From positions 1-64,000 of the forward strand of contig JBBQTI010000001.1 in assembly GCA_038213435.1 (NCBI GenBank): a DNA stretch of 64,000 nucleotides, written 5' to 3'. This document shows positions 1 through 8,673 of the stretch, one piece after another. The notes under the pieces are model-generated. The model was not told where the DNA came from and ran no database searches. It worked only from the letters and a program-made list of their open reading frames with translations. This DNA comes from PALSA-610 sp038213435 (GTDB lineage: Bacteria; Actinomycetota; Acidimicrobiia; IMCC26256; PALSA-610). A program made the translations under genes and the position numbers. Within the stretch, counting starts at the first letter, position 1. Each line of letters opens with the position of its first letter.

Positions 1-141
1 GCCACTACGAACTCGGCGTCGAAGTTCGAGCGCATCGGCGCGTCGCGGTCGCGTTCACCGAACTCGCACACACGATCTTACCGAGGCGAACGGCAAAATC
101 GGGGCCCGCGCGGGGCGAGTCCGAATCAACGCAACAGTGCC
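1..141 (+). mobile_element. IS6-family right end with transposase C-terminal remnant
   Basis: Reading frame 3 encodes HYELGVEVRAHRRV followed by AVAFTELAHTI, which matches the C-terminal end of IS6/IS26-family DDE transposases. The terminus at 126-141 reads inward as GGCACTGTTGCGTTGA, the IS6-type terminal inverted repeat. The near-identical segment at 9988-10130 has a TAA stop where this copy has TTA, so the stop is lost here. The rest of the element lies outside the window on the left. Confidence 0.85.
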
Positions 142-350
142 GTCTTGATTCCAATGATCCCGGCGACCTCATCGGCGGCCTCTTGTTCGCAGATCATTTT
201 CGCTGACTTCGACGGCGCGGCCCCGACCGCCAGCGCGGAAGTGGGCACGTTTGCTTTCGATGCAGCGGCGTTGCTACCGCAACCGACGAGCGCAATGCCC
301 GACACAACGGCGAGCACCACCACGAAGACGGCCCTGTGTGATCTCGGCAT
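126..350 (-). pseudogene. Lipoprotein gene truncated by an IS6 end
   Basis: An ATG at 350 opens a signal peptide (MPRSHRAVFVVVLAVVSG) ending in the lipobox LVGC. A short mature part follows (ICEQEAADEVAGIIGIKT) and then the frame runs straight into the IS6 terminus at 141, taking its stop from it. This is therefore the 5' portion of a secreted lipoprotein gene whose 3' part was lost when the IS end was juxtaposed. Function is not recognisable. It sits directly downstream of a YHS-domain scrap, which hints at a metal-related context. Confidence 0.6.
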
Positions 351-363
351 GTTCAAGATTCTT

Positions 364-522
364 CTACGAAAGTGTGCTCGCTTTCGAAACGTATCGATCC
401 GGATCGACTTCGAAGCGTTCGCGGCAACGGTCGGCACAGAAGTAGTAGGCGTGGCCGTCATGGGTTGTGCGAGCAGGCGCGCTCGCGGTCTCGACTTGCA
501 TACCGCAAACGTGTAGGTGCCA
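364..522 (-). pseudogene. YHS (metal-binding) domain fragment
   Basis: One minus-strand frame reads HVCGMQVETASAPART, then HDGHAYYFCADRCRERF and EVDPDRY, ending at a TAG at 364-366. This is the YHS/TRASH-type pattern (usually DPVCGM...YYFCS..C...F...P..Y) found alone or at the N-terminus of copper-transporting ATPases. No convincing start codon precedes it and the upstream sequence is in other frames, so it is most likely a remnant. A short independent YHS protein starting at the internal ATG would lack the first cysteine motif. Confidence 0.55.
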
Positions 523-599
523 GGAAATCCATCGGGCGGGAAGTTCTTGACGGTTTTCTTATTGGACGCGGTGGGATCTCGTTGGGTCGGGTCGTTCTG

Positions 600-898
600 G
601 TTCTGCCTTTGATGCGTTCGGTCGTGTCGAAGTAGGGCTGGTGGACAGAACGACAACGACGCACGCGGACCGCCTCCGGGACCTTGCGCGATCCGGGCGT
701 GGTCCAACGCCGCGACGACGTCCGCCTGGTTGAGCGAGCCGGCTTCGTTGACGGCCGCCTCCCAGAGCTTGAGGGCCCGGTACGTTCCGGTGCACGCGCT
801 CCCCGCGGTGAACATCGCGCTCCCGGGGTAGAGCCGTTCGTAGCGGTTGAGGAGTTCCATGCTGAACGGATCCTCGACGGCGCGGTAGTAGTCGAGAC
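600..898 (-). pseudogene. ABC transporter substrate-binding protein fragment (Peripla_BP_6 type)
   Basis: Minus-strand residues YYRAVEDPFSMELLNRYERL and FTAGSACTGTYRALKLWEAA through ALDHARIAQGPGG match the C-terminal lobe of branched-chain amino-acid/amide-type periplasmic binding proteins (Peripla_BP_6, AmiC/UrtA group). Homology begins exactly at base 898, where an IS6-type terminus (899 onward) abuts it, and the frame degenerates after QGPGG. It is a 5'-truncated, frameshifted remnant. Confidence 0.6.
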
Positions 899-1060
899 GG
901 CACTGTTGCGTTCGACGCAAATGGGACACCACGTCGGCTCTCCGCCAGACTCTCCGGGTAGGCAAATGCTCATAAGGGTCTAGTCCACGCTGGACAAATC
1001 GCCCATCCAGCGTCTCGCCGCAGCCCGGAAGGTCCCGCGCCGCCGTAATGCAACAGTGCC
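899..1060. repeat. 162-bp segment bounded by IS6-type inverted repeats
   Basis: The segment begins GGCACTGTTGCGTT and ends with the inverted version (TGCAACAGTGCC, 1049-1060). The interior has no recognisable transposase codons. It could be a non-autonomous MITE-like derivative of the IS6 elements nearby, or two IS ends brought together by deletion. The flanking octamers (GTCGAGAC on the left, GACTGAGG on the right) do not match, so there is no target-site duplication to support a single insertion. Confidence 0.5.
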
Positions 1061-1250
1061 GACTGAGGCGACCCGCCGCTACGACCGCAGGTACTCGGAA
1101 TACCTGCGCTCGCCAAGAAACTGACGGCGCCTTGAGGATCTCGTTCGCCCGGCGCAACTCCCTCTCGCGCTCGAGCTGCGCGATCCGCTCCGGGTCCGGT
1201 GCTCGACCGTCCCCGGCCGGCGGCTCTCGTCGATGTCAGCCTGCTTGAGC
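1061..1250 (-). pseudogene. IS3-family OrfA fragment
   Basis: Minus-strand frames contain LKQADIDESRRPG and, in another frame, ERIAQLERERELRRANEILK. The second is the hallmark C-terminal leucine-zipper region of IS3-family OrfA (usually ARIRELERENRELRRANEIL). The two matching stretches are in different frames, so the gene is broken. IS6-type termini lie immediately on both sides (ending 1060, starting 1251). Confidence 0.65.
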
Positions 1251-1325
1251 GGCACTGTTGCATTGGCGGCGCGTCGCGGCGGGTAGTGAGGGTGGCGGGA
1301 TGATGCGTGGCCGCAAAAGCCCAGA
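1251..1325 (+). mobile_element. Solo IS6-family left end
   Basis: Bases 1251-1265 (GGCACTGTTGCATTG) are an IS6-type inverted repeat. The following 60 bases parallel the left end at 9777, including GGTAGTGAGGGTGGCGGG and the double start codon ATGATGCG at 1300-1307. Similarity stops soon after that start codon, so only the terminus and the first few transposase codons survive. Confidence 0.55.
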
Positions 1326-1485
1326 TCACCGACCCGATCGAGTTTTCGGCACCCACAGGCACTTCTCGGGATCGGCGAGAGCCTCGAGTAGCTCCGCGTG
1401 TACGTCACGGTTAGTGTCACGGTGGGCGTTGCTCCCGGACCCTGACGGCGCTGTCACTCACCAGTCTTTGGATGGAGAGCTTTTC

Positions 1486-2079
1486 GTGGGGGAAACTCGC
1501 GTCAGCGGCGCCGTGCCGACGGCGTGTGGCGAGGTGAGCGCCGAGCGCGCGGTCGATGGATCGTTGGCTCGGCGGATGGTGTCTCGCGACGTTTCGGCGC
1601 TCGCTGACGTCTACCGCCTGCACGCGGATGTTGTCTATCGGGTCGCACTCGCGACGGTGCGGGCTCCGCAGGTTGCCGAGGATGTGACACAAGACGTGTT
1701 CCTGAACGCGTGGCGGTATGCGGCGCGCTTCGATCCGTGGCGCGGATCGTTACGAACCTGGCTTCTTCAACTCGCTCATTCCGGTGCAGTCGACTGGCTG
1801 CGTTCGGATGCCGCCTCGGCGCGACGCGAAGCGAGGTACTGGGAGGCCCGCGTCGGGTCGACCGGGAGCGACATTGAGGCCGCCGACTTGGCGATGGATC
1901 TCGGTCGGGCGTTCGAGAGGGTGCCAGCCACCCAGAGACGGGTGATCGAACTCGCCTACTTCGAAGGAATGACCTACCGCGACGTCGCGGCTGCGACCGG
2001 CATCCCAGAAGGCACGGTGAAGTCACGCATACGCGTGGGGCTCCGCCACCTCGCGCGCGCCCTCACCGAGAACGCTTGA
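1486..2079 (+). CDS. ECF-type RNA polymerase sigma factor
   Basis: This 197-residue protein has region 2 (VYRLHADVVYRVALATVRAP, QVAEDVTQDVFLNAWRYAARF) and region 4 (LAYFEGMTYRDVAAATGIPE followed by GTVKSRIRVGLRHL), the usual two-domain ECF architecture, closest in style to SigK/SigJ-like actinobacterial factors. I chose the GTG at 1486 because GGATGGAGAG lies 6-15 bases upstream. No intact anti-sigma gene is adjacent; a short zinc-finger anti-sigma-like protein lies 1 kb downstream at 3128. It sits between IS debris and may be the surviving regulator of the metal-related genes of this block. Confidence 0.85.
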   Translation: MGETRVSGAVPTACGEVSAERAVDGSLARRMVSRDVSALADVYRLHADVVYRVALATVRAPQVAEDVTQDVFLNAWRYAARFDPWRGSLRTWLLQLAHSGAVDWLRSDAASARREARYWEARVGSTGSDIEAADLAMDLGRAFERVPATQRRVIELAYFEGMTYRDVAAATGIPEGTVKSRIRVGLRHLARALTENA

Positions 2080-2814
2080 CGAGCGACTCCCGTCCAAAAC
2101 GGTTGTCCTCAACTGGTCATCGCAAATGTTCGGTCGTTCGGTGCGCGGTGCGATCGTGCTTCGCTGAGCGACGCGCGGGTGGGCTGGAAACACACCGAGC
2201 GCGTCTGACCCTGAGCGGCGCAGCTATGAGGTCATCTCGGCGACGGTGTTCGTGGTCGGCTACTCGTTCAGGGACCCGCCGCGGTGAAGAAATCGGTCGG
2301 AGGCGGCCAACGCCAGAAACAGCTTCAGTGAACCGGGTCGGGCCGCGGCATTTCCGGAAAAAGAGGCAGCGAAAGCGTCTGCCGATCGGTTCGCACGTTC
2401 AAGTCGGGTTTCAGCATTGTCGGTCGAGGTGACCGCGTCCTCCCGGCGTAAGGTCAAGACCGATTCGGGCCAAGGGCAGCGCCAAGAACGCCGGCGAGAA
2501 GGTCAAGGGCGGGCATCGCCGGCCGCTGAGATCGGCATGAACGACGTCGTCTTGTAAGCGCGCTTCGAGGGCGAGGTGCGCCGTGTAGAGGATCGCCGAA
2601 CCGTCGCGGCGACGCTCTGTCGGCGACACAACACGAGCCCGCGTGATCGCCTCGATGTGGGATACGCAATGCCCAATCGGCTTGCGACAAACGGGGCTCT
2701 TCACCGCCGCCGAGGACGGCCCTCGTCCGACGTGGGAGGGCTCCGGAGACTCCGTAGCGCACGGGCGGAGGCGCCCGTTCAACCACGCGGAAGGTGCGCC
2801 GCTCTCAGGCCGTC
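2080..2814. other. 735-bp stretch without a recognisable gene
   Basis: Several short open frames occur on both strands (the longest on the minus strand at 2411-2786), but none has a family I recognise, a good ribosome-binding site or consistent codon usage. Given the fragments on both sides it is probably decayed coding DNA. Confidence 0.4.
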
Positions 2815-3063
2815 GTGGTGGAGGGCAGAGCGTTCATATCTATCTGTTGTCCGAACGCAATAATGTTTGAGAGGTAGTGGCGTGTGCTCGGGTCGAATGT
2901 GCCGCCGCAGGTGACCAACCTGATGGTTGGGACCGGGGTGTTGGCGTAGACGTCGATGGTGGAGAATGCGTTCTTGGGGTATTGGCGTATGCCGGTTATG
3001 ACGTAGGTGACGGATCGGCGGTCTTGGCGTGTGACGAGGACGTGGTCGCGGGGGTGGAGGGCA
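2815..3063 (-). pseudogene. Sortase (class E/F-like) C-terminal fragment
   Basis: The frame ending at TGA 2815-2817 reads HPRDHVLVTRQDRRSVTYVI, TGIRQYPKNAFSTIDVYANT, then IRLVTCGGTFDPSTRHYLSN. The LVTCGG segment is the sortase catalytic cysteine motif and the arginine before HY sits where the catalytic arginine is expected. An in-frame stop lies just upstream and the N-terminal half with the catalytic histidine is missing. It is a remnant of a sortase that would have anchored secreted proteins. Confidence 0.7.
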
Positions 3064-3127
3064 CGTCATCCGGTTCTCGGGTCCGCAGCGAATAGCTCTC
3101 GTGGGTATATCTGAGAAGAGCGCGCGT

Positions 3128-3307
3128 GTGAAACATGACCAGGTCGCCCAGCTCCTCAGCGCGTACGCCCTTCATGCAACTGACGCCGCCGACGACACGA
3201 CAGTGCGTAACCATCTCGAGGCCTGCGCGCTATGCCGGCGTGAAGCCACGTCCTACGAACATGTCGCATCGCTCCTCGCGCTCCTCGATCCCGACGATCA
3301 ACCATAA
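3128..3307 (+). CDS. Short zinc-finger anti-sigma-like protein
   Basis: The protein (KHDQVAQLLSAYALHATDAA, TVRNHLEACALCRREATSYE, HVASLLALLDPDDQP) carries the H-x3-C-x2-C pattern of zinc-associated anti-sigma (putative zinc-finger, mycothiol-type) domains. At about 59 residues it contains only that cytoplasmic domain and lacks the transmembrane and extracytoplasmic parts, so it is either a soluble regulator or a truncated gene. The start is uncertain; GTG 3128 and GTG 3101 are both in frame. Its most plausible partner in the window is the ECF sigma at 1486. Confidence 0.5.
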   Translation: MKHDQVAQLLSAYALHATDAADDTTVRNHLEACALCRREATSYEHVASLLALLDPDDQP

Positions 3308-3325
3308 CCACAGCCGAGTTGCTGC

Positions 3326-3424
3326 TCACGTGACGGTGAGCGTCGCCTTCATGTAGTTATGAATATTGCAATGGAACCCATACGCCCCAGGCTTCACTGG
3401 CGCAGTGAATGGGCGGCGTCTCAC
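3326..3424 (-). pseudogene. Cupredoxin C-terminal fragment
   Basis: The minus frame ending at TGA 3326-3328 encodes FTAPVKPGAYGFHCNIHNYM then KATLTVT. This is the copper-ligand loop (Cys-x2-His-x2-Met-like, here C-N-I-H-N-Y-M) at the end of plastocyanin/azurin-type cupredoxin domains. About 30 residues remain and no start is present, so the rest of the gene has been deleted. Confidence 0.65.
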
Positions 3425-3451
3425 TCGCTCTGGTTCAACGCAACAAGGCTC

Positions 3452-4777
3452 TCAGGGCAGTGGTTTCGGCATCGCGAGATCGAGGGATCGTGCGAGGCTC
3501 GCGATCTTGGGGATGAGCCTGGCGTTGAAGCGCGGGTTCTCCGTGAGAACGGTGCGGAGGTGCTCGATGGCGTTGACACGATTTCCCTGCGCGAACGCGA
3601 TGGCGGCGGCATGAAACTGTTCTTGCGGATCGCGCCCGCCGAGCGCGAGCGCGCGCTGCGACTCTTTCGCTGCCGCGTCGAAACTGCCTACCTGATACAG
3701 GTTCCATGCGAGCGCATCGTGTGCCCGGCCGCTTGGCCGGTCCCGTAACGCGCGACGCGCGCGATCAACAGCAGAGTTGCCCGGATGGTGGTCGGCGTCG
3801 AAGAGAACGGTTTCGAGGTCGAGCCGCACGCCGTTTGCCTGGAACAGCTTGGAGATCACGTCGACGAGTTCGTAGGCGCGCGCGGCTTCGTGGTCGCGGC
3901 CGGAAGCCGAGAGCGCGTCGCCGTATGCGATCGCGTATTGTGCGAGCGGCTGGACTTTCACGACCCGGGTCAAGACGTCGGCGGCGGCCGAGAACTGATC
4001 TCGTGCGACGAGCACCTGGGCGTGGCCGGCGAGCGCCGCGGGGAAGTTGGGAAACGCGTGTTCGGCAGCTGTGAACGCGCGGTCCGCGGCCGTGACCTTG
4101 CCCGTGGTGAGCAACAGTTGCCCGAGGAGGGTCTCGACGTACGCGAGGTTCTCGCCGCCGGTCGATCCAGCCGATGAGACCGCTTGTTGCATCGCTTCGA
4201 TCGCGCCTGGGAAATCGCCTCTCAGCTCGCGCGCGTATGACACGCGGGAGTAACTCGCGAGACTTGGGCGTGTGTCTACCATCCGCTGGGTCGCTTCGAG
4301 CGCGTCGTCATAACGGCCGAGTTCGTTATTTGCGTCGACGAGGATCCCGAGCGCGGTTGCATTGTCGGGCGCGAGTCGGAGCGCCTCGTTGCCGAGTTCG
4401 AGCGCGTCCTCGAAGCGGTGTTGCGCGAGAGCGAGTGTGCCGCGAGCTTCGATCACGGTCGGGTTGTCGGCGCGACGGGATGCGAGATCGTCGAGCAGGC
4501 CTTGGGCTTTGAGATAGAGCGTCGGATCCGCGGTCTCGCGAACCTTCTGCAGAAATGCGACAGCGAGAGCGAGCCGGGCCTCGTCGTCATTCGCGTTCAA
4601 ATGCAACCGCTTTTGCGCGTCGGCGATGGCCCGGTCTGTGGGCGATCCGCTGGCCGGGTCGACCGACACGAAGGGCAACGTTGCGGGCGCGCGGGCCCGT
4701 AGATGGTCGCCCCCGCACGCGGGGGCGACCATCATGAGCACGAGACCCATGAGCGCGGCGGATGCCGCCTTGTTCAT
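3452..4777 (-). CDS. TPR-repeat lipoprotein
   Basis: This 441-residue protein begins with a lipoprotein signal (MNKAASAALMGLVLMMVAPA, then Cys21) and continues as tandem tetratricopeptide helices: ARLALAVAFLQKVRE, ARGTLALAQHRFEDALELGN, GILVDANNELGRYDDALEAT, ALAWNLYQVGSFDAAAKESQ, AAAIAFAQGNRVNAIEHLRT. It should be an extracytoplasmic protein scaffold. Its ATG overlaps the TGA of the upstream DUF4331 gene by four bases, so the two are translationally coupled and probably act together. Gene neighbourhoods of this kind are seen around DUF4331 proteins, but the biochemical role is unknown. Confidence 0.85.
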   Translation of the reverse strand: MNKAASAALMGLVLMMVAPACGGDHLRARAPATLPFVSVDPASGSPTDRAIADAQKRLHLNANDDEARLALAVAFLQKVRETADPTLYLKAQGLLDDLASRRADNPTVIEARGTLALAQHRFEDALELGNEALRLAPDNATALGILVDANNELGRYDDALEATQRMVDTRPSLASYSRVSYARELRGDFPGAIEAMQQAVSSAGSTGGENLAYVETLLGQLLLTTGKVTAADRAFTAAEHAFPNFPAALAGHAQVLVARDQFSAAADVLTRVVKVQPLAQYAIAYGDALSASGRDHEAARAYELVDVISKLFQANGVRLDLETVLFDADHHPGNSAVDRARRALRDRPSGRAHDALAWNLYQVGSFDAAAKESQRALALGGRDPQEQFHAAAIAFAQGNRVNAIEHLRTVLTENPRFNARLIPKIASLARSLDLAMPKPLP

Positions 4778-6291
4778 GGTGCGATGAGCGGAGGCACTCC
4801 GGGCTCGGGTTGGCTGTAGCCGCCGAACGGAGTGGGCTCATACGGGAAAGACGACAACGGCAGGGATGTCGCCTGGTTCACGCCGTCGCCGATCGCGCTG
4901 TAGGGCACCGCTGTTCCCGGAATGTTGTTTGCCGGGTCGCCATTGCCAAAGCCCGGGAGCAACACTCCCGCAAGCACTTGCAGTTCGATGTCGATAACGT
5001 CGTCGGTGAGACGCCGACCGTTCGGGAAACCGCCGGTGTCACCCTGAAGTGCAGCCAGCCGGTTCGCGACCGTGCCGTTCACCGCCGGCACCGCGACATT
5101 CACTCGCAGCAGGTCGGCCGGTGGCAACGCGTTCGCCGGTGAGAGCCCGATCAGCTGCCCCGTAAGGAGCTTGATCAGATCGCCACGGTTCGCGGCGCCA
5201 CCCGGGGGTGTGTTCGAAGCATTGAACACGGCCGTGTACACCACGGGGAGCAATCTGGTTGGCTCCGGATCGAGAATGTTGCCGAAGAACTGCGCATCAT
5301 TCTCGGGGTCGGTTGCGTTCCACAAGTCCTTTTTACCCAGCGGGATCAACACCTCGTTGACGAGCGGGATGCCCAGCCGACTCACCTGGACCCACCGACC
5401 ATGGGAGCGTTGGAGCGCACGGTCACCGTCATCGGAGACGCCGTTGCTGAGTACCCGCACCTTCTGGCGACTCGCAGATGCGTACGCACCGATTACGGAC
5501 GCCTTCGAGTCGACGTTGGTGGGAACATCGCCGTTCGTGGTCACCGACGAGATCGGAAGCTGAAGTGCGATGGTGTGCACGTTCGTGCGGGCCACCGAAT
5601 TGACTCCGTTGCTTGTAGGGCGTGGGATCAGGTGGGCGGTATTGATCGGACGCAACCCCAGCAAGTCAAAGATCGAGCCGAGGTCGACAAAGAACGAGTC
5701 TGCCCGCGAACCCGCGAATACTTTGCCCCCGTCGGGCAGAGAGCCGATCGTCGGCCTTGCGAGATTCGACTCGTAGGTCGCTGACGGGGTGGACCGTTCT
5801 CCGACGTTCACGGGAGGAGTTGGCTGGTCGGAAACCAGTGTGTGAGTACCGTATTTGTCGACGCGCTGAACTGTGTAGAACTGCTGCACGTTCTGGTTAG
5901 CGTCGTTCGGTGCGCCAATCGGACCAGTGTTGTACAGGAACGTGTTCGGGTTCCTCACCACGGTGCGGAACCGGAACTGGTAGGTGATGTCGGTTACGAC
6001 GTCGCCGTTGTTGTCGATGTTGATTTCGTAGCGAACGTCGTCGCCGAACTTGGCGAAGTTCGGACCGCCATCAGGTTTTTCCAGGCCGATGTAGTTGGCC
6101 AGGATGTCGACCTTGGTGCTGTCGTTGGGATCGCGGAACATGTACAGATCGGTGTTGTCCGCGGTCGGGTCCTGACTGATCAGTGGGGCTTCCCTGTGGC
6201 TTGACGCGTTCGCAGTGCCGACGCTGATCAAGAGCATGCCGGATGCAACTGCCACGGCGGTCCCGAATGCAACGAGCTTGTTTGCTCGCAT
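4774..6291 (-). CDS. DUF4331 family secreted protein
   Basis: This 505-residue protein has a Sec signal peptide (MRANKLVAFGTAVAVASGML to about Ala-Asn-Ala-Ser) and the diagnostic start of the DUF4331 domain, SSHREAPLISQDPTADNTDL YMF, extending over nearly the whole chain. The ATG at 6291 is preceded by GGGAGG at 4-base spacing. It is exported and of unknown function. Translation is coupled to the downstream TPR lipoprotein. The unrelated lipoprotein gene at 6391 lies upstream on the same strand with a 99-base gap, so the three may be one transcription unit. Confidence 0.9.
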   Translation of the reverse strand: MRANKLVAFGTAVAVASGMLLISVGTANASSHREAPLISQDPTADNTDLYMFRDPNDSTKVDILANYIGLEKPDGGPNFAKFGDDVRYEINIDNNGDVVTDITYQFRFRTVVRNPNTFLYNTGPIGAPNDANQNVQQFYTVQRVDKYGTHTLVSDQPTPPVNVGERSTPSATYESNLARPTIGSLPDGGKVFAGSRADSFFVDLGSIFDLLGLRPINTAHLIPRPTSNGVNSVARTNVHTIALQLPISSVTTNGDVPTNVDSKASVIGAYASASRQKVRVLSNGVSDDGDRALQRSHGRWVQVSRLGIPLVNEVLIPLGKKDLWNATDPENDAQFFGNILDPEPTRLLPVVYTAVFNASNTPPGGAANRGDLIKLLTGQLIGLSPANALPPADLLRVNVAVPAVNGTVANRLAALQGDTGGFPNGRRLTDDVIDIELQVLAGVLLPGFGNGDPANNIPGTAVPYSAIGDGVNQATSLPLSSFPYEPTPFGGYSQPEPGVPPLIAP

Positions 6292-6390
6292 TCTGCCTCC
6301 CTTGTGTCGTCGCGACCTGCGGCAACACCAATCGATCGCGAGCATCATGCGCGCGAACAACGGTTCTTCGGTGCGGCTGGGTCTCGCGGA

Positions 6391-7185
6391 TCAGAATGGA
6401 TCGGCGAGACCAAGAACTTTCCAGTCGTTGCCGATCGGCGCGAGCACGATCGTCAACCGAACGGGTGCGTCGACGTGTACGACTCGCGCCCACGTGAACG
6501 CGTCGGTCGAGTACTGGGCGACGATGTCTCCCGAGAGGGGCCCCGGAGGCATGCGGTCGACCCCATTTCGGACCCTGAGCTCTCCGGCGGTCCGGCACAG
6601 TCGTATGTCATTTGTCGTCGAGTCGAACAAGGTGGGAACTGCCTGCAGAGCTGCGGTTCCAGCCCGATCGCAGCGCTGCACCGCCCGTAGCCAGGCCATC
6701 GCAACGCCCGCCGCCCCCGCCTCGGGCGCCAGGACCGGCCGGACTTCGGGGAAAGGTTCGAGCAACCACCCGCTCGCGGTGCGGCGCGCCTTCCACGTCT
6801 GTCGCTCGTGCGCCGGAACGAGCCCAACGAACGAATTGAGTCCGGGCTGATGCTGGACCATCGCCGTCGCGACCGACGGATCGCGGTCCGCCTCGACCGT
6901 GAAGCCCGTGATCGCGGGCAGATCGCGGCGGATGCGCGTCCATTTCGCGGAGCTCGGGACGGCGCCGTCGTGCACTACGAGAACATACGAGGCATTGTGG
7001 TCGTTCCGCACCTCGGCCGCGAGCAGCATCCCAAGCGCAGCCGAGGCGGACGGCTGTGCCCGATTATCGGCTGCTGCTACTACGACGGCCGGTCGAGTCG
7101 TCGACGCCGGCTTCGATCCATCCACGGAGTGCTTCGACGACGAACAGCCAACGGCGGCCATCATCACCACGGCAGTCAGGATCAC
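6391..7185 (-). CDS. Lipoprotein of unknown function
   Basis: The N-terminus (VILTAVVMMAAVGCSSS) is a lipoprotein signal with lipobox AVGC. The roughly 250-residue mature chain (for example SYVLVVHDGAVPSSAKWTRI, WLRAVQRCDRAGTAALQAVP) matches no family I recognise. I used the in-frame GTG at 7185, which gives a signal lacking basic residues; a longer form starting further upstream would overlap the divergent transporter gene. The start of that gene is only 3 bases away, so the two promoters must lie inside coding sequence or overlap. Confidence 0.65.
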   Translation of the reverse strand: MILTAVVMMAAVGCSSSKHSVDGSKPASTTRPAVVVAAADNRAQPSASAALGMLLAAEVRNDHNASYVLVVHDGAVPSSAKWTRIRRDLPAITGFTVEADRDPSVATAMVQHQPGLNSFVGLVPAHERQTWKARRTASGWLLEPFPEVRPVLAPEAGAAGVAMAWLRAVQRCDRAGTAALQAVPTLFDSTTNDIRLCRTAGELRVRNGVDRMPPGPLSGDIVAQYSTDAFTWARVVHVDAPVRLTIVLAPIGNDWKVLGLADPF

Positions 7186-7188
7186 GGA

Positions 7189-8673
7189 ATGACGAAAATG
7201 ACGGCCTTGGCCAAGCGCACGTTGACGCTGGGAGCTCTCGTGAGCGGCATCGTGCTCGTCGTGCTTCCCGTTGTCGCCCAGCGCGCTGACGCCCATCCGC
7301 TCGGCAACTTCACCGTCAATCGCTACGCCCGAATCGAGCTCTCGACGTCCGTCGTGCGTGTGTACTACGTGCTCGACGAAGCGGAGATCCCGGCGTTCGA
7401 GGATCGTGATGCTTTGAGGAGCAACCAAGCCGCTTTCGTACAGGGCCGTATCGAGAGCATCCGCCGGCATATCGAGTTGATGGTCGATCGTCGACCGATC
7501 TCTCTGCGCGCGACCGATTCGTTGCTTTCGCAGCCTTCGGGTCAGGGTGGCCTTCCGACCCTGAGGATCGCCATTCGATTCGAGGGATCGCTCACTCCTC
7601 ACGCTCAACGTTCGGTGCGGGCAACCTTCGCGGATGCAAACGAACCCGATCGGGTCGGCTGGAGAGAAATTGTCGTCGTGGCTCGCGGTGATGCCCACCT
7701 CCAAGAGACGAACACACCCGTTCGCGACGTAAGTGACGAATTGCGCAAATATCCTGCCAATCTCATCCAGGCGCCGCTCGACCAGAGGAGCGCCGCCTTT
7801 ACCTTCATACCGGGCCAAACGGCCGTCGCGCCCGCGACCCTGACGTCACCGAACAGCGCGCCCAATCGCTCGGGAAGCGCGTTCTCGGACCTGATCACGA
7901 GGAAGGTGACGCCGTTTGCGCTCGCCGCCATGATCGGCCTCGCTCTCATGTTCGGAGCCGGCCACGCGCTCGCCCCGGGCCACGGAAAGACCGTAATGGC
8001 GGCATATCTCGTCGGCACGCGCGGCCGCCCGATCGATGCCGTGTTCCTCGGATCGGTCGTTTCCGTGATGCACACCGCCAGCGTGTTAGTGCTGGCCTTG
8101 GTGCTCTATCAGATCAATCGTTCGACCCCCATCGATCGCGTCTATCCGGCCTTGACGCTGGCCTCGGGAACGGTCGTCGTCGGGTTCGGTGTATTCATGC
8201 TGGTCAACAGGTTGCGGTCACACCGCACCCACCGGCGCAGGACAGCTGAGCACGAACACGTCGGTGACGAACACGAACATGGCCATCATCACGGTCACGG
8301 CCGTCGCCATGCCCATCAGGTTGGGATTCACACCCACGACCCGGCGATCGACGCCCCGCCCCTCTCTCGCCGCGGGCTCATCGTGCTCGCAACCTCGGGC
8401 GGCCTATTGCCATCACCGTCGGCCGTGCTCGTGCTACTCGCGGCGTTCGCTACCGGTCGCGCCCCGCTCGGCCTGGGACTCGTCGCGGCATTCTCGGTAG
8501 GCCTCGCGGTGACGCTCACGGGCGTTGGTCTGGCGCTCGTGTTCGGCGGGCGAGCGATCGAACGCCGAAGCCTCACACCTCCCGCATTCATCCGCTGGTT
8601 GCCGGTCGGCAGCGCACTCGCGATCATCGTGGCCGGCAGCGTCGTGATCGGTCAAGGCATCACCCGGCTGTGA
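7189..8673 (+). CDS. NicO-family nickel/cobalt efflux protein with extracytoplasmic N-terminal domain
   Basis: The 494-residue protein has a signal segment ending near AQRADA, then about 200 residues of extracytoplasmic domain (HPLGNFTVNRYARIELSTSV). The membrane core carries the NicO/RcnA motif GHALAPGHGKTVMAAYLVG. A strongly histidine-rich loop (EHEHVGDEHEHGHHHGHG) follows, then further membrane helices. RcnA-like proteins export Ni(II)/Co(II), and the His-rich loop suits metal capture. The start is ATG 7189 or the in-frame ATG 7198. It is divergent from the lipoprotein gene and followed by a second transporter at 8779. Confidence 0.85.
   Translation: MTKMTALAKRTLTLGALVSGIVLVVLPVVAQRADAHPLGNFTVNRYARIELSTSVVRVYYVLDEAEIPAFEDRDALRSNQAAFVQGRIESIRRHIELMVDRRPISLRATDSLLSQPSGQGGLPTLRIAIRFEGSLTPHAQRSVRATFADANEPDRVGWREIVVVARGDAHLQETNTPVRDVSDELRKYPANLIQAPLDQRSAAFTFIPGQTAVAPATLTSPNSAPNRSGSAFSDLITRKVTPFALAAMIGLALMFGAGHALAPGHGKTVMAAYLVGTRGRPIDAVFLGSVVSVMHTASVLVLALVLYQINRSTPIDRVYPALTLASGTVVVGFGVFMLVNRLRSHRTHRRRTAEHEHVGDEHEHGHHHGHGRRHAHQVGIHTHDPAIDAPPLSRRGLIVLATSGGLLPSPSAVLVLLAAFATGRAPLGLGLVAAFSVGLAVTLTGVGLALVFGGRAIERRSLTPPAFIRWLPVGSALAIIVAGSVVIGQGITRL

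Noticed and set aside
126..1157. One 343-residue minus-strand gene
   Set aside because: It is a chance open frame that runs through an IS3 scrap, an IS end, a solute-binding-protein scrap, a YHS region in the wrong frame and a lipoprotein fragment.
6808..7188. N-terminal extension of the NicO transporter by 127 residues
   Set aside because: It would overlap the whole start of the divergent lipoprotein and precede the signal peptide.
7605..8075. Minus-strand frames opposite the NicO transporter
   Set aside because: No ribosome-binding site or family match; the plus-strand transporter explains the region.
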